In this document: positions 23,588-35,500 of the stretch, one piece after another
Layout of the letters: each line of letters opens with the position of its first letter
How positions within the stretch are numbered: position 1 is the first letter of the stretch
Assembly (NCBI GenBank): GCA_963921425.1
Contig: OY992837.1
Span: 11,071,896 to 11,135,895, forward strand
Origin: Dryas octopetala
Taxonomy: Eukaryota; Streptophyta; Magnoliopsida; Rosales; Rosaceae
Direction of reading: 5' to 3'
DNA: 64,000 nt
The notes under the pieces: generated by a model
What the model saw: the letters and a program-made list of their open reading frames with translations, nothing else
Told to the model about the DNA's origin: nothing
The model's database searches: none
Made by a program: the position numbers and the translations under genes

Positions 23588-24977
23588 TAGGGCTGCCCAT
23601 TGGTCGGTTCGGATCGGTATTGAGACTTACCAAACCAAAACCAAAAAATTCGGTATTTTTCGATTTCGGTATTTTTCGGTTTCGGTATTTTTTAGTTCGG
23701 TAATTTTTGGTAAATTTCAGTTTTCGGTTCGATTTCGGTAATTTTGGTATCAGATATTTTCGGTTCATTTTCGATTTACTTCGGTATATCTTCGATTCAT
23801 TTTCAGTTTATTTCGGTATATCTTCGGTTCATTTTTCAGTTTAATTATAATAATACTAATTATTATATACCAATATAAATTAAAATTTAATCAAATATGA
23901 TGCATAAAATATAATGCTTGATGAATATATATTTGCACGAGTAGTATTGGTAGTTTAGTATAATACTAGTATTTTACCCTAGTAATAATATATACTAGTA
24001 TAATTAGTTTAATAATATGTATTAGTACATATCCTATTAATTTAGTATGTATATATACCGATAAATATGAGTGTATATATATAGAGGAATGCTCTAGAGC
24101 TAACCAGTTAGTAAGATAATATAACGTTAACTATCATTTTGAGCCCACTAGACAATGTAATTTCATGATCTGAACCGTTCATTTTATAGGCTCTCATTTA
24201 AAGATCATCCTAAAAAAAAAGTAACAAAATCAGAAATCATTTAGCCAACTATTAGTAAGCTAATTGTGCTCATGTAAATGGACGAACACAAGTTTTTCAA
24301 TAAAACATAAAATGATTGTAATGATAATCGAATGGCTAAATGATTTCTGATTTGGTTGATTTTTTGCAAGGTTAATCTTTGAATAGAGACCTAAAATATG
24401 AACGGTTTCGATTATAAGATTACATTGTATAGTGGGCCCAAAATGATGGTTAGTATTGTATTATCTTACAAACTAGTTAACTTTAGAGCATTTTTGTATA
24501 TTATATATATATGCATTACTTAACTAAAGATAAGATTTTTATTTTCATAAAAATAATAACATTTACTTTATTAGAGAATGACTCTATATCTTAACTCACA
24601 CTTTTGATAATATTAATATGATAACATTATACAATTATATTTTTTTATAGTTGTTTAAGATATTAATAGTTTAATATTTATTGTATCACTAACATAATAG
24701 TATTATATAAGCATATATAACTAAATTTCGGTAATTGTTTCAGTTTTTTTGGTATATATTTTAGTTTTTTCAATAATAATCGATTCGGTTTCTTTCGGTA
24801 ATCGGTCGGTTTACCAACTTTTTTCGGTTTTTACCAAAACCAAACCAACTTTTTTTGGATATTTTCGGTTTCGGATTTCTGATTTTAGAATTGTGAAAAT
24901 CGGTATACCAAACCAAAAAAATTCGATCGGTAGTCGGTCGGTCGGTTCGGTAAAAACCAAACCAAAGGGCAGCCCTA
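23588..24977 (+). mobile_element. hAT-like element, TAGGGCTGCC family
   Basis: The inverted ends TAGGGCTGCCC and GGGCAGCCCTA are flanked by 8-bp duplications GTTTAAAT (23580-23587) and GTTCAAAT (24978-24985, one substitution). The distal copy of the surrounding duplication shows the empty site with GTTCAAAT once (near 21463-21470). Subterminal sequence is rich in TTTCGGT motifs. No transposase. A palindromic MITE lies inside it. Confidence 0.88.
24084..24500. mobile_element. Palindromic MITE nested in the hAT-like element
   Basis: The ends GAATGCTCTAGAGCTAAC and GTTAACTTTAGAGCATTT are inverted. The inner arms match the hairpin at 1-181 (CAGAAATCATTTAGCC and its inverse). A second hAT-like copy at 38925-39758 carries the same MITE at the same place, so nesting predates the spread of that element. 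Confidence 0.75.
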
Positions 24978-25107
24978 GTTCAAATAACTTTAGTTTTATA
25001 ATACATAAATAAGATTAAAAATCAAGAAAAACGTTATTTTCATTATTTGACAAATAAATCAACTAATGATCTAGATCCTTGCAATTGTTTTCATTATTTG
25101 TTAGTAC

Positions 25108-26255
25108 CAAGAAATAAAATTTCGGGTTTCGAGGAAATTTCGATCGAAATTTCTAAGATTTTTAAATTTCGACAAAAATTAGACGAAAACGACAGAAATT
25201 GCTATTAAAATACGGAAATTTTGAATGAAACTTTAGCATATGTTTATTTAACATATTATCTACTACATTGATAAAAAAAACATTGAAAAAACCAAATTAT
25301 GTAGTAGGTTTCATATAATATGTGATGAATATAATGCGTGTTGTAGACAATAGTGTTAAAATAATACTTCACTAATTAATAATTATATAATGAAATTACA
25401 CGAATAAATCACCAATGTGGCAACGTACGGGAAGTAGCAAGCTTACTCAAAGGGACTTGGAAATGGTCTTTGATAGTTAAATTGAGCCGAATTGGGTTAA
25501 AATAGAACCAACCCGATGACAGCAGTGGCGACAGCGGTTTATCTAAAATTTCAATTTCACAAATTCTCGATCTCGAAATTGGAAAACCAAACATTAAGGG
25601 AATGAAACTTCATGATGAGGGGATAAATTTCTTTTTCATAATTTATGTTTACAATTAAACGAAACACCAAAATGGCCTAATCAAACCCCAAATAAAATTT
25701 CAAATCTTTTTTTTTCTTTCCAATTGCCTAAAGACTCCAAATCTCAATCGACCCTAAATTTTTTTTTCTTTCCTTTTCTTTTCTTTTTTTTTCTTTTCCT
25801 TTCTTTTCTCTTCTTTTTTTTTCTTTCCTTTTCCTCTTCTTCCCCGTGTCTTCCAGTGGTCTTCGTCTTCTTCAAGCAAGTGGTCTTCCTCTTTTTTTTT
25901 TTCTCCAGTTTTTCTTTTTTTCTCCAGTTTTTCTTTTCTTCTCCCTTCACTTCCAGTTTTTCTCCTCTTTTCTAATCTTTCTCTTCCCTCTCCCTCCCCC
26001 GATCTCATTCTCTTCCTCTTCTCCTTCCCCGGATTTCTTCTCTCCTTCCGATGACGGCGCGCCTCTGCAACTCCCTTTCCGATCTCTTCTCTCCCTCCGG
26101 CGACGGTGCTCTGCCTCCCCTCTCTCTCCGGTCTCTACATCGAAAATTTCGGCGAAATTTCGAGGATTTCGAAAAATTTCACCGAAATTTTTCGAAATTA
26201 ATTTGGTATGGTATTAAAATTTTCATACCCCTAAAAAATGAAATTTTACTCCTTG
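25108..26255 (-). mobile_element. hAT-like element, CGAAATTTC family, copy B
   Basis: It starts CAAGAAATAAAATTTCG and ends CCATTTTTT..AAATTTTACTCCTTG, with perfect 8-bp duplications GTTAGTAC (25100-25107 and 26256-26263). The sister sequence near 21563-21570 shows an empty site (GTCACTAC). It is oriented opposite to copies A and C. Subterminal GAAATTTCG arrays lie at both ends, and a pyrimidine-rich interior (25755-26100) gives spurious open frames. 25340-25640 matches the interior of copy C, inverted. Confidence 0.85.
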
Positions 26256-26488
26256 GTTAGTACGCATAATTAATGGGATCTCTTTCCAATTTTAATAGAA
26301 AATATAAAGTACAAAATAAAAATACAGTTACTGTGCCAATTTCGAAACTTAGAACCCACCACATGTACACCTGCACAAAGATCACAAAGACTAGTGTAAT
26401 GAGCAACCGAGCTAGGCTAGCTAGCTTTGCCCCCATTTATACCATCCCCTTATACATAACTCGGTTTTATCTGAAATGTTATGGTGAC

Positions 26489-28203
26489 TTAATAAGGATT
26501 GAGATGTACGCTAGGGTATAACACAAGTGATTTTGCCATTTCTGCTGCAAACCCTAACCCTAGTTTCAAATCAATCTTCTCTCCATCCTTGACTTTCCAA
26601 TCAAAGCACTGGACCAAGGCTGCAATCGTCTGGTGCATCACCAAAATAGCAAGATTTGCACCGGGACAACCTCTCCGCCCGCTTCCGAACGGAACGTATC
26701 GGAAATTCTGGCCCTTCAACTCCATTTGATGTTCTCCAATTTTTTCCTCCGAGCTATCCAAAAACCTCTCAGGTATGAACCGGTCTGGATCCGTCCACAT
26801 CTCCGGGTCACGCATGATGGCATAAGCATTGATTAGGACGCGTGCCCTGGCCTTAATAATAGAGCCATACACCTTGCAATCATGATCACCACATTGTCTA
26901 ATAATTAAGGGCCCGGAAGGGTGAAGTCTTAGGGTTTCTTTGATGACTGCTCGGAGATAAGGAAGATTTGGGATGTCTGATTCTCGGACCCGCCGTTTAG
27001 CCCCTACAACTGTGTTGATCTCCTCCCTAAGCTTGTTGAAAGCTTGTGGATGATTGAGGAGCTCCCCCATGGCCCATTGCATGGCTGCTGATGATGTATC
27101 GGTCCCAGCCATGAATATGTCCTAATTAATTAAGAACATCGATCCAAAATTATTGAGCAATTCAGTTAGCTAGTAACAAATAAATATTGTCTAACCTATA
27201 TTAATTGTTACAATCTTAATTATAGATTCACAATCTTGACATATGTTATATATATAGAGAATTAAAGAGAGAGATATATAATTAAACATCTCACGAGCAA
27301 GAAGGACTTAATGTCAGTCCTTGATATCTTGACTTGAGAAGCAGGGTCTCTATATATCTCCAGCAATATATCCATCAAGTCCCCCTTTCCTTCACGACCC
27401 TCTTCATGTTCCTTCATGATTCCTTCCACAAGCCCATCGAACCGCCGCAGTGCCGATGCAAGCTTGTTCGCAGTCCCCGAAAAATCAAACATCTTGAGAG
27501 GCCCCAACACATCACCCACACTCAACTTCGCTCCCAGCTTCATGCACTCCTCAATCAGCTCCTTGATCTCCTCGGCCTGGTTCTCACTTCCCGAGCACCT
27601 CGAGCTCATCGCCATCCTGCATATCGTGTTGTTCGTCAGCGTTGTCAGCTCACTGCTCAAATCGCACGTTTTCCCCTCCCTCGCGCTCTCCGTTACCCTC
27701 TCCATGAGCTTCTCCACCTCCTCCTCGCGGATGTCAATTGATTTGTTCAGCTGCGGGGTGGCCAGAAGCTTGTTCATGCAAAGCTTCTTCATGAACCGCC
27801 AGTACTCGCCATACTCGGCCAACAGAAACCGAGACCCTCTGTAAATGAAGTGCTCGGAGGAGCCGAATTCGGGCCTGTTGGAGAAATTGAGGTCGTGTGT
27901 TTTGAATATTTCATTTGCAACGGCCGCGTTGGAGACCACAATGCATGTGGAAGCTCCGAGGCGGAGCTGCAGGAGAGGGCCGTAGCGGCGAGCTAGAGTT
28001 TGGAAGGACTGGGGTATGATGGAGCCGATGAGATGGAGGTGCCCGATGATGGGTAGGGCTGGTGGGCTCGGTGGGCCTTCAAGTACTGCAGCCTTGGGTT
28101 TCAGGTAGGTTTTGACGAACAAGTGGAGGAACAAGGCAGCAATGAAGCAAATCAAGATTAATGAAAAGTAATGATACACCATCTCACTTGGATTAGTGGC
28201 CAT
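26489..28203 (-). CDS. CYP705/CYP712-like cytochrome P450
   Basis: Two exons, 28203-27295 and 27121-26489, are joined across a 173-bp phase-0 intron at the same position as in the CYP93 gene. They give 513 aa. Features are a membrane anchor (residues ~12-30), PPSPPALPIIGH hinge, I-helix AGTDTSSAAMQW, EXXR (ETLR), PERF and the heme loop FVPFGSGRRGCPG-like (seen as YVPFGSGRRGCPG). The overall pattern fits the CYP705/CYP712 branch of the CYP71 clan; I cannot choose between the two by eye. Such enzymes are ER-bound monooxygenases of specialised metabolism, often on terpenoids. Its 3' end was copied to 21804-21973. Same strand as the CYP93A-like gene, about 7 kb away. Confidence 0.92.
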
Positions 28204-29295
28204 GGATTTGATTAATAATAGAGCAATATTGGATTAATGTAAGGGATGGGATTCACAACTCTAAACTTTATAGTGATAATACAGCAATAATGCTAAACTT
28301 TTTCTAATTATTAAAAATAGACCAATAATGATATGGCATGTAACATGATATAGCATTTTAATTATTAAAAATAAATAGGTTCAAAGAGATTTGTTTTAGT
28401 GTGTCTCTAACATCACTCCTACCTAAGAGGTATGAATGAACCATATAATTAACAACCGTCAACCAGTGATCGATTTGGGATTGAGATTGGATTACTAGGA
28501 ATTGAGAGGAATCTTATTTTCCAATTTTGCTCCATGCAAAAGACAGAAAATAGAGGGTCCTTTCTCAAATTTTGAATTCGGGTTTATCATTTTGATCGTG
28601 ATCATAGGAATTATAATCAAATAAGTAATTAAAAACAAAGAAATGATATCACTGTGGATCGATAATAAAATCTGAAAGTGATGTCTTTGTTAGCTTTTAT
28701 TGGTATTATTATGTGCATATAATTGAGGGGTACTGTATATATAAAAACTTGTGGTCCTTGTACCGATGGTGTGGTCCTGGAGCATTGTTTAAAACTGGGT
28801 CACCGTCACTACTCACTAGCTATGTGGTGTCTCATTCTTTCGAACCATATATAATGAAATATATATATATATATATGAACACCATGTAGATGTATTATAC
28901 ATTTTTTAGATTGAATATGTGACATCAGATACGGAAGTGTATAATTGTATATCTAGAACTCTGTATGTATTGCTATTGAACTTCAAAATGAACAAGGATT
29001 TAAAACTTAGGTAGGCTGGAGTTTCAAACTATTTTATATATTAATAAAAACTCGAAATTAATAAGGCTAAAGAGTAAATGGGCTATGTAAGGCTAAGTAG
29101 TAAATGGATTATGTAAGCCTAAGGAATAAATGGGCTGTGTGGGGGAATAGATGTGGAGCTGGGTGGGCTGCATATAGGGCCTATTTAAACCCAGACACAG
29201 GAATGGCCAAGCATGAGCACGAACCATTAGGGTCGTTTAGCTTTATCTTTTATGAAAGCAAAAACGAAAAAAAAAAAGAAGCTATCTGAATATTG
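28204..29295. other. P450 upstream region, no gene
   Basis: AT-rich. A short TA run lies at 28858-28876. At 29060-29140 a ~30-bp unit (GTAAATGG(G/A)(C/T)TATGTAAG) is repeated about three times. No recognisable frame. Confidence 0.5.
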
Positions 29296-29312
29296 AATAA
29301 TGCTCATATGAT

Positions 29313-29629
29313 GGACATTTTCAATAGGACTCAAAATAAAATAAAAAATGTCCATCCTCTATATAATTTGGTGACTGCTTGCAGAGATGTTGTCGGTCGT
29401 GATTGGGAATGTTCCTTATCTCACATTTATAGAGAACAAAATCAAGCAGCTGACTCTCTTGCCCATCTTTGTTTGGAGCTTGCCTTGGGTTTCCATGTGT
29501 TTGACTCCCCTCCTTCTGTGCTGGACGTTTTGGTCTCTGATGCTGCTAGTGTAGCTGTTTCTAGGACTATTCTTGTTTAGTCTTTTCTTTTTCCAGGCCT
29601 AAGGCCCGCCTTTATACCAAAAAAATAAT
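29313..29629 (+). mobile_element. 5'-truncated LINE with RNase H remnant
   Basis: A perfect 17-bp target duplication, AATAATGCTCATATGAT, flanks the insert (29296-29312 and 29630-29646). The open frame ending at 29580 contains SHIYREQNQAADSLAHL, the C-terminal part of the RNase H domain of plant L1-type LINEs. It is followed by a short 3' UTR (…GGCCCGCCTTTATACC) and an A-rich tail. Only the last ~310 bp were inserted, a typical failed reverse transcription. Not functional. Confidence 0.92.
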
Positions 29630-29646
29630 AATAATGCTCATATGAT

Positions 29647-31030
29647 AGTTGCGATACAACAGGCATAAATAATCGTTTCAAGTGTAACCCTGCTAACTAT
29701 AAGTAACAAATCACTGATTATGTTACTTAAAAGGATAAGTATTGTTGACTTTACCTTCTGGCCAAGACAAAAAACACCACCAATCGATTGAAGCTCCTGA
29801 TTCCAACTGCAATTGCAGCTGCAATTAACTACTGCAACTGTAATTGCAATTTTAACAGCAGTATTATTCTTCATATTGGGGAGCTGATGGCATTTTTCTT
29901 GAAGATGCTAGCTAGAAGCCTTATGGTTCAGTTCCGCTAGTGCGCTTGTCATTGGCAGAAAAGGAGTGGTAACAAAGTGACCCATTCCATTCTAAGCATG
30001 CTTTACGTTGTTCTGATTTTTTGGTTAATTTGGATATTAGAGGAGGCTTGGTGGTTCTCTAATCTATATGAGTGTATCCATGAATTCGTGCGAGAGTGCA
30101 ACTAAGCAACACATGTACATATGCAGTATGAATTAAGTTAATGTAAACCCAAATTTCTTGGATTACACAATTTACCAACAATGATATTTCCTGATGATTT
30201 TGAGAAGTCAGCTTCTATCTTCAATCGTCGTCTACGAGAGCGGAGGGGGGTGTACCTGCTAAAAATACTTCGATGTCCAAATGAGAATTTCCTCAAGTAG
30301 TAACTCAGTCAAGTGGTATCCATTGCTTACCTTGGTTGTTCATAATATAGGTATTTATAGGCTTGTTGTGCCTTAATTTCTCTATCTCCACCCATCCCTC
30401 ACCTCCCCTCTCTACTTCCCTTACCCTTTAATCATGGCATTAGTGGAGATTCTGGTGGGATCAAGCCATTGTAGTAGAATTTTCACGTTCTATCCTCATC
30501 AGCAAATAATCATATGTCAATATGAGTGGTTTTTGGTCTCGGGCTTGACTAACCTCATCCCTTGTCAAGCCCAACTGGTTCAGCATAGCTTTTTCTGGCT
30601 AAAAAATGGTTTATCCTAATTTACATTGGCTTACTTTATTATGTTTTGTCTATGTGATTATTTTGAATCCCACAACTACTAACTAGGATTGTGATCCATT
30701 CAGACCAAGCTAGTCTGAAACCAGATTTTTGTTTGTCTTATTATATCATTCAGTTCTGGGACAATTTCGGGTTCACCGACCTTTTTGGCTAGATAAGAAG
30801 TATTTCTTCAAAATTCAATTTGATAAGATCTAACGGTAGCATAGATAATTCTATGCTTAAAAGATGAAGGAAACTAATAATATATATTTTATATATGCAC
30901 AACACTAGCTATAATAGAAGATTGATCTGTGTAGCAAAATACATACAAGTGTGATATTAAATGTAGTTTATACATACATACTATCCTTGCTTGATTATAA
31001 ATGTATACATATCACATATGATAATATTAA
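29647..31030. other. Intergenic, transposon scraps
   Basis: No gene seen. 29805-29850 is rich in inverted GCAATTGCAGCTGCAATT motifs. 30180-30390 resembles a terminal segment of a plant DNA transposon (…GGGTGTACCTGCTAAAAATACTTCGATG…, later TATTTATAGG). That last identification is weak. Confidence 0.4.
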
Positions 31031-31034
31031 GAAA

Positions 31035-32322
31035 GTTTTTTAACAATTTACCCACTTGAATTTTAAAACGTTCTTTATTTCATTATTTAATAAATTTTTT
31101 AACTCGATATAGCACCTTAATTTTAAAAAGATTTCAAAATCAAACCTATGTTATATTATGTTAATATTTTCTGTTAAAAGTAAAGGCATGTTTGTCTTTT
31201 TCCTGTTAGTTTTCTACTATCAATCAGAAAATAAACTGAAACAACCCACATGACTTGAACCAATAAAAAATTTACACATGTCTTTTTATTTTAAAAAAAC
31301 TTTATAACATTCCTAAATTGTATGTAATTATAATATATATATATCTATTATTATTTTTGAAAGACAAAAAACAAAAATAAACCTCCACCACCACCCAGCC
31401 CACCCACCCAACGGCCACCACCTCCACCCTCTACTCCACCACCCAAACCCAACAACTTAATCTCCACCAAAACCCCATCTTCCATTCACAAAGTTCTAAC
31501 TTTTTTTTTTGGCCATCTCATTTTTAAACCTCTCTTAGACCCTCTTTCCGATTTCTTTATCACCCACAGATTTCCACTCAAAAGCAATTGGGTATGAAGC
31601 AGCTCTCCTGGACATTGCTCAATGCAACCATTCCCTTGGCTCGGTCTCTCTCTCTCTCTCTCTCTTGGTCTTTAGCTTCCCCAGTCCACTCCCCTCAATC
31701 ATTTTCAGATTTCATACTAAAGATGATGACGAAATTAAAGTCAATTTTCCTAAAACCCAAAAATATTTCCTTCCATCAGTTTCTTTCTTTGTCTCTCTTT
31801 CTTTCTTTGTTGCTGGGCAGATCAAGATTAAGATGGTGATCATGATTATACTTTCCTTTTATAGGTTTTTTGCAGAAAAGATAAAATAAGAGGTGGATTT
31901 TCAGGGGGCTGGTCGGGAGGAGGGCAGGGGGAATGAGGTGGTCGGAGCGAGGACCCTCGGTGGTAGTGGAGGGAGGGGCTGTGGTGTTCTTTTTTTTTTT
32001 TTTAAACAATTTGACTTTTGGGTAAAATTAGAAATTATTAGGTGTGGAAAGTATATTTTGAAGGTATGAATAGAAGAATCTTAAAAAAATTTCGTTGGGT
32101 ACCCAAAAAGATTAAAATGTCTTTTAAAAAGGGGTTATGTGAGTCGTCGCATGTGATTATTTTTTGACAAAAAATTTAACAAAATGTAACGGTAAGTTTG
32201 ATATTAAAATTTTTTAAAAACTAAAGTGTCATATCGAGTTAAAACATTTATTAAATAATAAAATAAAAAATGAATCAAAATTTAAGTGAATAAAATAATA
32301 AAAAGCCTGTTAAGAAAAAAAT
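31035..32322. mobile_element. Long foldback element (about 1.3 kb)
   Basis: 31035-31240 and 32130-32322 are inverted copies of each other: TTATTTAATAAATTTTTTAACTCGATATAGCACCTTAA against the inverse of GTGTCATATCGAGTTAAAACATTTATTAAATAA. The interior is C- and T-rich (31380-31700) with a CT repeat at 31648-31664. It looks like captured gene 5' DNA but encodes nothing recognisable. Target duplication was not resolved. Confidence 0.65.
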
Positions 32323-32556
32323 AATAATGAGTGTAAAATCTTACTTATCACATTAATTAATTAATTACTAAAAGATAAAAATATAGACCAAATAAGCAAC
32401 AGCAAGTGGTCATAGTGTCATACTTCAACCAGAGAATCCAAAGTCGAACACGTCTCTGCTTTACCTTTTAATAAAGAACCGACAGACTCTAGTTAGCTAG
32501 CTGCCATTATTGCATGCCTTTAGAATATGGGTAGTGATTGATTTGGTTGTTCATCC

Positions 32557-35500
32557 ATGGCGTTAGTGAGAGCAGCTCAGCAAACCTCCTCTTCTAGTAG
32601 TACTTGTCCTTCACAACATCATCATCATCATCATCATCATCATCATGGATGCATTTACGACGTGTTCTTGAGTTTCAGAGGTGAAGACACTCGCAAGAAC
32701 TTTACTGACCACCTCTATACGGCCTTTGTGGACCACGGCTTTCGCACCTTCCGAGATGACGATGAAATTGAGAGAGGAGGACATCTTAATCCCGAACTAC
32801 AGAAAGCCATCCAACACTCACGATCTTCTGTTATTGTGTTCTCCAAAGATTACGCGTCTTCCAAATGGTGCCTTGATGAGGTTCTCATGATCCTTCAACG
32901 CAAGAGTACCTCCAACAACGACCATGTCGTTTTGCCAGTTTTCTATGACGTAGATCCAACCCATGTGAGAAAGCAGACAGGAAGTTTTGCAAAAGCTTTT
33001 TCTAGACACCAAAAAACTCAATCCAAGGAGAAGATCAAAGATTGGAGGGCGGCACTTACTCAAGTTGCAGATCTTGCAGGGATGGTCTTACAAAACGAAG
33101 TCGATGGGTAATTAATTAATTCATTCCTACTACTCATTTTTCTAATTCTCTATTAATTATATCTCGTTCTAGAGTCAACATTAAGTCCACACTAGTACTC
33201 CACATATACAAAATAGTCTTATTATTGTTGATCGAGTTATAATTGTAAATTGTTTGTGACTTATGCTATAATTAGCATGTGACATGGTGTTAAAAATTTC
33301 TCCAAAACTTTACATTTAGAAAACTAAAAAGACAAATCTGCCTCTCCTACCCTCTCTCCGTCTCTTTTCTCCCTTCGCCAACATGAAACAGAGACACCAC
33401 CGAATAGAGAAGAGCAGAGGAGAGGACCATGACTCCTCTTTTGAACACAGAGGAGAGGTAGTCGTCATTTGTTTAATAATAGCGAACTAGCCATTTCATT
33501 TTCATATTTAAAAAAAACAATGTAGTACACTATTTGGTTAAATTTTTATATATTTTGTGCTACTACTCTTTCTTTCAAGCTGTCAGCATGGTTTGAACTA
33601 TATAAATGCATGTAATTCTTTCGGCATTCATCCCAATATTGTTGGTACCTTCATTTTACATTTTTCCTGTTACATGAGACTTTATGTTGCAATTATATTA
33701 AGGTATGATATATATGTTTGAATATTTATCTTTTATTTTGAATATTTTTAGGTACGAGGCAAAGTTTGTTAAAAAGATTATCAAAGTCATTCAAGGCAAA
33801 CTAAGTCGTACACCCTTAAGTGTCGTCCCAAAAATGTTTGGAATCCATTCTCAAGCCAAAAACATAAATTTATGGTTACAAGATAGATCAAGTACTAATG
33901 TTGGCATACTTGTAATTTATGGGATGCCTGGAATAGGGAAGACAACTCTTGCAAAATTTCTTTACGATTCAAACTTGAGAGAATATGAAGCAATGAGTTT
34001 CCTTGCGAATATTAGAGATACTTCAGAACAACCTAATGGATTAGTTCAAATACAAGAACAACTTCTTTCTAATATTTTGAATAGGGGGAAAATAAAAATA
34101 CAGAGTGTTAGTGAGGGAATGAGAAGGATTGGTGATGCCATAAGCTCTAAAAGGGTTCTTGTGGTTCTAGATGATGTGGATAATATGGAACAATTAGATG
34201 CAGTACTTAGAATGCAACACCAGTTTTATCCAGGAAGTAAAATCATAATAACAACTAGGCGGGCAAGGTTGTCAAAGGCTCCCCAAGTTACTAAGGTGCA
34301 TGAGGTTAAAATCTTGAATTACAATGAATCATTGGAGCTCTTCTGTTGGCATGCTTTTGGAAAGGACCATCCGATTGACGGTTACAAGGACCTTTCAGAA
34401 AAGGTAGTTCACCACATTGGAGGACTTCCACTAGCCCTTCAACTTCTTGGTTCTTCTCTAATGGGGGAGAGTATAGAAGCATGGCAAAGTGCTTTAAAGA
34501 GACTGGAAGCTATTCAAGACAGTCAAATCATGAATAAACTTAGAATAAGCTATGACTCTTTACAAGATGAGCACGACAAAAAATTATTCCTCCACATTGC
34601 GTGTTTCTTCGTTGGAAAAGACAAAGATTACATTGTTAGGATACTAGATGGGTGTGATTTGTTTACAATTATTGGTATTCAAAATCTCATTGATAGATGT
34701 TTAGTGAGAATTGATGCACATGGAAAGATGGAGATGCATGACATGATTCGCGACATGGGAAGAGGTATTGTTTGCCTAGAATCAGAGGAGCTTGGAGAAC
34801 GTAGTAGATTATGGAATCATAAGGATTCTTTCAAAGTATTGAAAGAAAAAAATGTAAGAAACATGCTTTGTATGTTTATATATATGTATGTTTTGATCTT
34901 TCTGTGAAACTTATCCGTATGTTTTTTTCATTAGGGTACCGAAAAAGTTGAAGGTCTTGTCCTGAACACGCGCGTGCTTATATACCTTGCAGACATCCGA
35001 ATAAATTCAAATGATATCGTCTTGGAAACCAATGCATTTTCCAGGATGCGCAAACTAAGACTACTCCAACTTAGTCACGTACAGCTCAATGGATGTTATT
35101 CAGAATTTCCTTCAGGATTAAGATGGTTATGTTGGTTGGAATTTCCTCTGGATTCTATACCTATTGATTTTCCTTTGGAAAGCCTAGTTTTTCTTGAAAT
35201 GCAATATAGCAAGCTGAAGCAAGTCTGGCAAGGAACAAAAGTATGTTACTTTGCCTTTTTCTATTTATTTTAAGGTTTACATTTGAATTAATTCGATCCC
35301 CATATATATTGTTTCTTTTTTCCACGCAGTTTCTTCCATCATTGAAGATCCTTGATCTTAGCAATTCTGATGAGCTTACCAAAACCGGTGACTTCTCACT
35401 TTGCCCCAATCTAGAGAAACTGATTCTTGTATATTGTACAAGCCTGATTGATGTCCATGAATCTATTGGAAAACTAAATAGGCTTGTCTACTTGAATATG

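Noticed and set aside
25724..26217. Open frames of Phe/Ser or Lys/Glu on both strands
   Set aside because: Homopyrimidine/homopurine tracts in the interior of the hAT-like element copy B.
27334..27844. 135-142-aa open frames on the plus strand
   Set aside because: Antisense shadows of CYP705/712-like exon 1.
29104..29289. 61-aa frame before the LINE
   Set aside because: Composed of local TAAATGG repeats and unrelated to any family I know.
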